Source: Phycisphaerae bacterium
GTDB lineage: Bacteria > Planctomycetota > Phycisphaerae > UBA1845 > Fen-1342
Assembly: GCA_022072445.1 (NCBI GenBank)
Contig: JAJVHV010000001.1
Coordinates: forward strand, 248,001-312,000
Direction: 5' to 3'
DNA length: 64,000 nucleotides
The notes beneath the pieces are model-generated. The model saw only the letters and a program-made list of their open reading frames with translations, was not told where the DNA came from and did not search any database. Below are positions 58,497 through 64,000 of the stretch, in pieces. The translations under genes and the position numbers were made by a program. Position 1 is the stretch's first letter, and each line of letters starts with the position of its first letter.

Positions 58497-59807
58497 ATGA
58501 CGATGCTCGCAAGCGTGTTCATCACGTTCCTCGTGTTGCATGCGCCCGTGGAATCGGCGGACGCGCAGTCGCGCGTCGCGCCGCAGGCGCGCGGCCGCAA
58601 CCTGCCCGGCCCTCAGATTCACGCGAACGACGCCAGGAAGCAGGCCATCTTCGACGAGATCGCGGCGCTGGAGCGGCGCGCCGCCGACGAGCGCGCCGCG
58701 CGTCGCGACCCAGGCGCTCTCGAAGGACAGATCGAGCAGAAACAGACGGAGTGGCGAGAAATCGAATTTGGCGTGATGCGGCCGTTTGTCCCGCTGATCG
58801 CCGAGCGCTGGAGTCAGACGATGGCGCGCCTGCGGTTGGACCGCGATCGGAGCGATGCGCCGCTGACGACCGTTGAGGCCGGCGCCCTGATCGACGAGTT
58901 GTTCTACGATTGGGGGCAGCCGGAAGCAAACGACCGGCAGCAGACCACGATTCTCCATCAGATGCACCTTGTCCTGCGCGAGGGCGATGTTACCGACGAC
59001 GTACGCCGCGCACTGCTTGGCGGCTTGCTGGAGTTCCATGACGGTGGCGGAGGGTACTCATCTCCATCGGTGGCCCGCGCGCTGGCCACCGGACTGGCGG
59101 TCGCCGCCGGACCGGCCGACGCCGGCGCGATCGAACTGGCCTACAGTCTGCGCGATCTCTCCCGTGCCTGGGATGACGAATTGCAGTATGGTGCGTTCCG
59201 CGGGGCGGCGGACGACATCATGGACCGCGCGTTCGAGCGCCACGACCTGTTCGCCGCAGTGTTTGGGCCACTGACGGCGGACGCGAACGATTCGGGCGGA
59301 CGCGACGGCGACCGTCTTCGAAAAGCAGTCGAGCGCATGTTCCATTTGTTGCCGAAGGCCCGGCAGTCGGTCGAACGCCTGGACGAGATGCGTGCGGTTG
59401 CGCTCGATGACTACCGTTCGGTCAAGGCGCACGACGGCCTCCTGCAACTGCTGCTGCACTTCTACCGTCACGTGCTGTCGGACCCGTTGCGCGGCGGCGC
59501 GGACACGGACTTCGTGCGCGCCATCGACAAGCACCTTGCCCATCTCGTCGAGGAATCGCCCGTCGCTCTCGACGAAACTGAGAGCGCTGCCCACTCGTCA
59601 CGGCAGCGCGGCACTCTCAGAACAAAGTCCCATTGGGAAGCATGGACGAAGGCGACCGTCGCACTCGGTCCGCGCGCGTCGAAATCGACCCGCCGTCTGA
59701 TCGCCGACCGTGCGGGTTCTGCGAAGGACCCGACCATCCGCGCTGCGCTGGACACCGCACGGACAGCGTTGGCGCGAGCTGAGGGTTCCCCGAAGACGCC
59801 GGGCTAA
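58497..59807 (+). CDS. Secreted protein of unknown function
   Basis: The protein has 436 residues from ATG 58497 (AAGGA eight bases upstream; ATG 58503 also possible). The signal peptide is MTMLASVFITFLVLHAPVESADA. The mature protein is mostly alpha-helical, with a charged early segment (DEIAALERRAADERAARRDP) and HEAT-like spacing in the middle (LRRALLGGLLEFHDG, ALATGLAVAAGPADAGAIEL). A basic Ser-rich tail ends it. No family recognised. It starts 73 bp after the small membrane protein gene. Confidence 0.65.
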   Translation: MTMLASVFITFLVLHAPVESADAQSRVAPQARGRNLPGPQIHANDARKQAIFDEIAALERRAADERAARRDPGALEGQIEQKQTEWREIEFGVMRPFVPLIAERWSQTMARLRLDRDRSDAPLTTVEAGALIDELFYDWGQPEANDRQQTTILHQMHLVLREGDVTDDVRRALLGGLLEFHDGGGGYSSPSVARALATGLAVAAGPADAGAIELAYSLRDLSRAWDDELQYGAFRGAADDIMDRAFERHDLFAAVFGPLTADANDSGGRDGDRLRKAVERMFHLLPKARQSVERLDEMRAVALDDYRSVKAHDGLLQLLLHFYRHVLSDPLRGGADTDFVRAIDKHLAHLVEESPVALDETESAAHSSRQRGTLRTKSHWEAWTKATVALGPRASKSTRRLIADRAGSAKDPTIRAALDTARTALARAEGSPKTPG

Positions 59808-59888
59808 AGCGCGCGACCGTCGTCGTCGCTCCGAATGTCCCGATCGCTGTCCACCGCCAGCAAGCGACGCTCCGCCCGATGCGATTGA

Positions 59889-61280
59889 ATGGGCCACCTT
59901 CCCTTCATTGCAGGCGGCGCGGTAGTCTCCAGCATGCCGACCGCCGCCGCTTCGCCGCACATCATCTGGATCGCCCCCTTCGTCGCCATCCTGCTGGCGA
60001 TCGCCGTCCTGCCGCTCATTCGCCGCACGCAGCACTGGTGGGAGCACAACCGCAATAAGCTGGCCGTCGCCCTGCTGCTCTCGGGTGCGACACTCGCACA
60101 CTATTTCACCCGCGGTCTCGGATTCGGCCACGGCGAACACGCCGCAGCCCCCGGCATCGACACGGTGGTCGCCGTCCTCCGCCACGCGCTGATCGACGAG
60201 TATCTGCCCTTCATCATCCTGCTCTTCTGCCTCTACGTAATCTCCGGCGGGATTGTCGTTCGTGGCGACATCCGCGCCACACCGCTGAACAACACCTGCA
60301 TTCTGGGACTGGGCGGACTGCTTGCCAGCCTGATCGGCACCACCGGCGCATCGATGCTGCTGATCCGCCTGCTGTTGAAAACCAACAGCGAACGCCGACA
60401 CGTCGTTCACACGGTCGTGTTCTTCGTTTTCATCGTCAGCAACGTCGGCGGACTGCTGCTGCCGATCGGCGACCCGCCGCTCTTCCTGGGCTACCTGCGC
60501 GGCGTGCCGTTCTGGTGGACGCTGAAGCTGTGGCGCGAATGGGCGTTCATGCTCGCCGCGCTGCTGGTCATTTACTACGCGTGGGACGAGTGGGCCTACC
60601 GCCGCGAAACGCCGCGCGATATCGCCGAAGACCGCACGCACATTGAGCCGCTGCACGTGGGTGGCGTGCTGAACGTGGCCTGGCTGCTGCTGGTCGTGGC
60701 GGCGGTGGCCACACTCGACCCATCCAGGCCGTTCCCGGGTAGTTCGTGGACGCCCGCGCCGTTCACCCGGGAGCTGGTCTTGCTCATGGCTGTCGCCGCC
60801 GCCTGGATCACGACGGCGCCGCAGTTGCGCGCCGAAAACAGCTTCAATTTTGTCGCGATCGGCGAGGTGGCCTGTCTCTTCATCGGAATCTTCATCACCA
60901 TGCAGGTACCGCTCGAACTGCTGCGCGCCGCCGCCCCACAGCTCGCCGCCAGCGGGTTCGACCAGCCGTGGCACTATTTCTGGGCTTCCGGCGCGCTCAG
61001 CAGCTTTCTCGACAACGCCCCGACTTACGTCGTGTTCTTCCAGACGGCACTGCCGGAGACTGGCACCGTCCCACCCGAGCCGCTGCTCATCGCGCTCAGT
61101 TGCGGATCGGTCTTCATGGGGGCCAACACCTACATCGGCAACGGCCCCAACTTCATGGTCAAGTCCATCGCCGAGCAGAGCGGGGTGAGGATGCCCAGTT
61201 TCTTCGGCTACATGGCCTACAGCGGGCTGATTCTCATTCCCCTGTTCGCCGTGCTGACGCTCCTCATGTTCGCGGACTGA
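59889..61280 (+). CDS. NhaD-like sodium:proton antiporter / ArsB-NhaD-superfamily permease
   Basis: The 463-residue polytopic protein has ~11 TM helices. Conserved features are LIGTTGASMLLIRLLL, SNVGGLLLPIGDPPLFLG (the GDPP permease motif of the ArsB/NhaD superfamily), SSFLDNAPTYVVFF and GANTYIGNGPNFMVK. These match the planctomycete and chlamydial NhaD-like antiporters rather than citrate carriers. The start may be ATG 59889 or ATG 59934. The convergent kinase follows across a hairpin-rich region. Confidence 0.87.
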   Translation: MGHLPFIAGGAVVSSMPTAAASPHIIWIAPFVAILLAIAVLPLIRRTQHWWEHNRNKLAVALLLSGATLAHYFTRGLGFGHGEHAAAPGIDTVVAVLRHALIDEYLPFIILLFCLYVISGGIVVRGDIRATPLNNTCILGLGGLLASLIGTTGASMLLIRLLLKTNSERRHVVHTVVFFVFIVSNVGGLLLPIGDPPLFLGYLRGVPFWWTLKLWREWAFMLAALLVIYYAWDEWAYRRETPRDIAEDRTHIEPLHVGGVLNVAWLLLVVAAVATLDPSRPFPGSSWTPAPFTRELVLLMAVAAAWITTAPQLRAENSFNFVAIGEVACLFIGIFITMQVPLELLRAAAPQLAASGFDQPWHYFWASGALSSFLDNAPTYVVFFQTALPETGTVPPEPLLIALSCGSVFMGANTYIGNGPNFMVKSIAEQSGVRMPSFFGYMAYSGLILIPLFAVLTLLMFAD

Positions 61281-61303
61281 AGCTCGCAGCGCGCGCCGCC
61301 ATG

Positions 61304-61373
61304 GCACACCCGCCCTCGGCTGTGTAGCACGGACGCCCTCGGCCGTGTGGCGCAGACGCGCACGGCTGTGCGC
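61304..61373. repeat. Degenerate family A repeats
   Basis: Three decayed copies (GGCACACCCGCCCTCGGCTG, CACGGACGCCCTCGGCCGTG and CGCAGACGCGCACGGCTGTG) lie in tandem just after the antiporter stop. Confidence 0.6.
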
Positions 61374-61429
61374 GCGCCGGTCGTGCGAAACGCCTGTCGT
61401 CCATTTGAAGCGGCCTAGAGTGCCTATCA

Positions 61430-61485
61430 GAACCCCGCACGCGAGTGCGGGGCGGCTGAACCCACCACGCGCGCGGCGGGTTCGG
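61430..61485. terminator. Family C hairpin copy 2 between convergent genes
   Basis: CCCCGCAC-GCGA-GTGCGGGG (61433-61452) is a perfect 8-bp stem with a tetraloop. GAACCCACC (61458) can pair imperfectly with GGCGGGTTC (61475). It lies between the convergent antiporter and histidine kinase genes, so it may serve as a bidirectional terminator. Confidence 0.55.
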
Positions 61486-61495
61486 TTCCTGGTTC

Positions 61496-62779
61496 TCAGG
61501 CGAGCGTCGGTGCCGCAGTGACGGCGGCTTGCGGCGGTTGCAGGGTCCGCGGCCAGGTGAAGCGGAAAGTGCTGCCGCGCTGGCCGTCGGATTCCACCCT
61601 GATGGTGCCGCCGACGGCTTCAACCATCCGCTTGACGATCGCCAGCCCCATGCCGCTGCCCTCGACCGCGTCGCGCGGCTTGAGCGTTTCGAACATGCCA
61701 AAGACCCTCTGCTGGTGCTCGGGCGGGATACCCGGGCCGTCGTCGGCGACGGAGAACTCGACGAAATCCGCCACGTCGCGCGCCGCGATTTCGACCCGCC
61801 CCATCGGCCGGTCGTGATGCTTGATTGCATTCGAGACCAGGTTGGTCAGCACCTGCTGGAGCAGAATGACGGCGGTCGTCAACGTCGGCAGCGGGCCGTT
61901 CGCCACCACTCGCATGCCCGGCGGAACGCCGAGGAGATCGACGATTTCCTCGACGAGCAGGCCGCATGCGACCGGCTCGATCCGGCCGAGCACGCGCCCG
62001 GCCCGCGAATACTTGAGCAGGTCTTCGATCAACCGGTCGAGCCGCGCAACGCGCGTGCGGAGCAGGTCGAACCGCCGACGATTCTCATCATCGAGTCGCT
62101 CCTTCAGGTCCGTCTCGATCCACTCGGCGAGATTGGCGATCGCCCGCAGCGGGGCGCGCAGGTCGTGCGATGCGGCGTAGGCGAACTGCTCGAGGTCGGC
62201 ATTCGACCGCGCCAGGGCGGCGTTGGACTGAGCGAGCTTCTGCTCGGCGATTTTCAAGTCGGTCACGTCCTGAAGCGAGCCGGCCATGTAGATCGATACG
62301 CCGTTGTCGTCGCGGACCGACTTTCCCCGGGCGCGGTACCAGTTGTAATCTCCGGACTTCGTCAGCAGGCGGTACGTCACGTCATACGGCGCGTCGGTGC
62401 GGACGTGGTTGCGCAGCGCCGTCAGCACCCATTCGCGATCCTCGGGGTGAAGGCGCGTCTCCCAGGCCTCATAGCTGCTGGGCAACTCGTCGTCGCGGTA
62501 GCCAAGCAGCTCCTTGAAACGCGGCGCAAACCATACTTCGTTGCTCTGCACCGTCCAGCCCCAGAGTCCATCCGACGATCCGCGAACGGCCATCCTCAAC
62601 TGCTGCAATTCCTGCTCGGAGCAGCGCAGCGCCTCGGCGACTCCCTCCAGGTTATTGAGAAGCGCGGTGTTCTCGTCAGCGGCGCTGGAAAGCGGAGGGT
62701 GGCCCGCAGCGACACGCCTGGAGGACAGTTCGGCACGTGCCGCGCCTGCGCGGGAGTCAAGGCGTCGTTCTGAAAGCAC
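61496..62779 (-). CDS. PAS-domain histidine kinase (phytochrome-like output)
   Basis: The chosen start is GTG 62779, seven bases after GGAG, giving 427 residues; ATG 62935 would add a Pro/Arg-rich stretch that looks non-coding. PAS (~55-185) has GLWGWTVQSNEVWFAPRFKELLGY and a PAC YRLLTKSGDYNWYRARGKSV. HisKA is YAASHDLRAPLRAIANLAEW, the form seen in phytochrome-like kinases. HATPase has LVSNAIKHHD, VADDGPGIP and GSGMGLAIVKRM. There is no TM helix, so it is cytosolic. It is downstream of the double receiver protein. Confidence 0.9.
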   Translation of the reverse strand: MLSERRLDSRAGAARAELSSRRVAAGHPPLSSAADENTALLNNLEGVAEALRCSEQELQQLRMAVRGSSDGLWGWTVQSNEVWFAPRFKELLGYRDDELPSSYEAWETRLHPEDREWVLTALRNHVRTDAPYDVTYRLLTKSGDYNWYRARGKSVRDDNGVSIYMAGSLQDVTDLKIAEQKLAQSNAALARSNADLEQFAYAASHDLRAPLRAIANLAEWIETDLKERLDDENRRRFDLLRTRVARLDRLIEDLLKYSRAGRVLGRIEPVACGLLVEEIVDLLGVPPGMRVVANGPLPTLTTAVILLQQVLTNLVSNAIKHHDRPMGRVEIAARDVADFVEFSVADDGPGIPPEHQQRVFGMFETLKPRDAVEGSGMGLAIVKRMVEAVGGTIRVESDGQRGSTFRFTWPRTLQPPQAAVTAAPTLA

Positions 62780-62960
62780 TGCGGTCTCCGTGAAATGCGG
62801 CGGACGAGACCCGTCGCTGCCGCTCAGGTCCGGATGGGACGCCGGGAGGCATGGGTGGCGTGCTCTCGCCGCCAGGCGTGAGCATCCTGCGCCCCGTCGT
62901 GGCCGCTCCGGGTTCGGATCGGCACGCCCGCGCATGCACGGGCGCTTCTCGCTTGGATAC

Positions 62961-63905
62961 TCATGATGGGGGCGCAAGATTGCGCAGCGCGGGAATGTGG
63001 GCGCGCAGCGCGGACAGAATCGCGTCAAAGTCGGGCGGTTTGCCGAAACAGCGCGTCGCACCGAGCTCAAGCAATTCGCGCTGCAAACCGTCGCCGACGC
63101 CGTCCTGTGTGCGGCCGCTGAGCACGAACAGCGGTGTCCGCGCTGTCAGCGGATTCTCGCGGATGCGGCGGATGACGTGGTTTCCCAGGCCGTCGGGCAT
63201 GAGATAGTCGGTGATGATCGCGTCAGGACGTTCGCGGGCCGCGGTCCAGTAACCGCGCATGCCGCTCCCCGCCCGGATGACGTTCATGCCCTGCGCCTCG
63301 AGCCGCAACTGAAGGGCGCGGCACACGTCGGCGTCGTCGTCGATCAGCAGGACGCAGGCCCGGTCCAGCGCGCGGGCCTCAGCATTCCCTGACCCGATGT
63401 CCGCGTCAGACGTCAGCGTCGGGTCGGCGTCGTCGGACGCGCATTGCGCGGCGGTCGGTTCGGGCATGGCGTCGGGATCAGGCCGCCTGGCCGGCGACGC
63501 GCCATCGAGATGAAGCAGCTCAATGATATTCGGGCGGATGCGCTCCCAGGTGTCCAGCCCTTTCCACGCGTAGCACGCTCCGAGCATCTCGCACTGCGCG
63601 AGCGTCGCGTCGTCGGACTGACCAGTCAGCACCACTACGGGGATGTGCGTGAAACGCGCATCGCGCGCCAGCACCTGGCACATCGACAACCCGCCGGCAC
63701 CCGGCATGTTCACGTCCAGAATCAGAAGGTCGGGCGGCCTCTGAAGTATGGACTGATACGCGTGCAGCCCGTCGGGCGACTCGCGCACTTCAACGCCCAG
63801 TTCGCGGCAGCGAATGGCCAGCGCCTGCGTGAGCGCCGGATCGTCGTCGGCGATCAGGATGGACTTCGCGGGCATGTCCGCCGAGCTGCATTCCACACTT
63901 GTCAT
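62961..63905 (-). CDS. Double-receiver response regulator without output domain
   Basis: ATG 63905, seven bases after GGAGG, gives 314 residues. REC1 (~14-130) has ILIADDDPAL, Asp in LLILDVNMPGAGG and VVVLTGQ; the usual Lys is replaced in the segment ACYAWKGLD. An acidic linker (~150-185) follows. REC2 (~190-310) has VLLIDDDADV, Asp in AIITDYLMPDG, LFVLSGR and a Lys in RCFGKPPDF. No DNA-binding domain is present, so it should relay phosphate or act on protein partners such as the kinase encoded downstream. Confidence 0.9.
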   Translation of the reverse strand: MTSVECSSADMPAKSILIADDDPALTQALAIRCRELGVEVRESPDGLHAYQSILQRPPDLLILDVNMPGAGGLSMCQVLARDARFTHIPVVVLTGQSDDATLAQCEMLGACYAWKGLDTWERIRPNIIELLHLDGASPARRPDPDAMPEPTAAQCASDDADPTLTSDADIGSGNAEARALDRACVLLIDDDADVCRALQLRLEAQGMNVIRAGSGMRGYWTAARERPDAIITDYLMPDGLGNHVIRRIRENPLTARTPLFVLSGRTQDGVGDGLQRELLELGATRCFGKPPDFDAILSALRAHIPALRNLAPPS

Positions 63906-63918
63906 TCTGCATCCTCCG

Positions 63919-64000
63919 CTACACCGGCTGGCGGCGCTTGGCCTGCGAGAGTCGCTGCATCTCCGCCACTTCGTCGTGGCCGAGAATGCCATCGAGCATG
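63919..64000 (-). CDS. C-terminal end of a gene cut by the window edge
   Basis: A frame open from the right edge ends at TAG (63919-63921) with the peptide LDGILGHDEVAEMQRLSQAKRRQPV, 13 bp before the double-receiver start. Direction and spacing place it in the same operon, but the visible part is too short to name. Confidence 0.5.
   Translation of the reverse strand, partial: MLDGILGHDEVAEMQRLSQAKRRQPV

Overview
The window is high-G+C bacterial DNA. It looks like a planctomycete, probably of the Phycisphaerae type. That placement is an inference from family content: secreted beta-propeller and Ig-domain proteins ending in dockerin modules, two pseudopilin-like proteins with the H-X9-DG C-terminal motif, the zinc ribbon CxRCGYNLTGN..CPECG, Ser/Thr kinases fused to TPRs, and several families of intergenic palindromes. 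No rRNA or marker gene is present to confirm it.

Positions 1-21514 form a surface/secretome island. Eleven genes on the + strand (the first cut by the window edge) encode secreted proteins with different N-terminal repeat domains (FG-GAP, DVWAVG propeller, beta-helix, kelch, HAF, InlB-like, Ig), and each ends in the same Cys-containing dockerin. Two other units interrupt the row: a FixL/FixJ-like sensor-regulator pair on the - strand (1954-4354) and a secreted cytochrome with seven CxxCH motifs (19227-20423). A twelfth dockerin protein lies alone at 49742-51529. No cohesin is visible.

Positions 21579-46957 are mixed housekeeping and signalling. They hold two Ser/Thr kinases with TPRs, a Ski2-like helicase, two H-X9-DG pseudopilins, a zinc-ribbon membrane protein, tRNA-Ser(UGA), a Tyr-rich secreted protein, an MBL hydrolase, a heme-motif histidine kinase with an SDR, a hybrid histidine kinase, tilS overlapping a GT-C membrane glycosyltransferase, a GT-C/TPR protein, an ECF sigma factor and a HisN-type phosphatase. 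A 20-codon hydrophobic ORF with a strong Shine-Dalgarno lies at 34285-34347.

An IS110-family element of the IS1111 type (inverted repeats at 46988 and 48375) is followed by a second zinc-ribbon membrane protein, the lone dockerin gene, a third zinc-ribbon membrane protein, cysS carrying an in-frame block of dispersed repeats, a cupin, a Gly/Ser/Ala-repeat secreted protein, a P5C dehydrogenase, two unknown proteins, an NhaD-like antiporter and a three-gene phosphorelay cluster running off the right edge.

Intergenic space is rich in palindromic and tandem repeats: family A (CAGCCG..CGGCTG), family B (GAGCCGCGACCGT..), a family of two-part hairpins with compensatory base changes, a 17-bp tandem array, a 25-bp tandem array and a GGGTTCA tract. 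The points most worth following are the dockerin array with its cytochrome, the repeat-invaded cysS, the likely guide-RNA region of the IS, and the tiny ORF.
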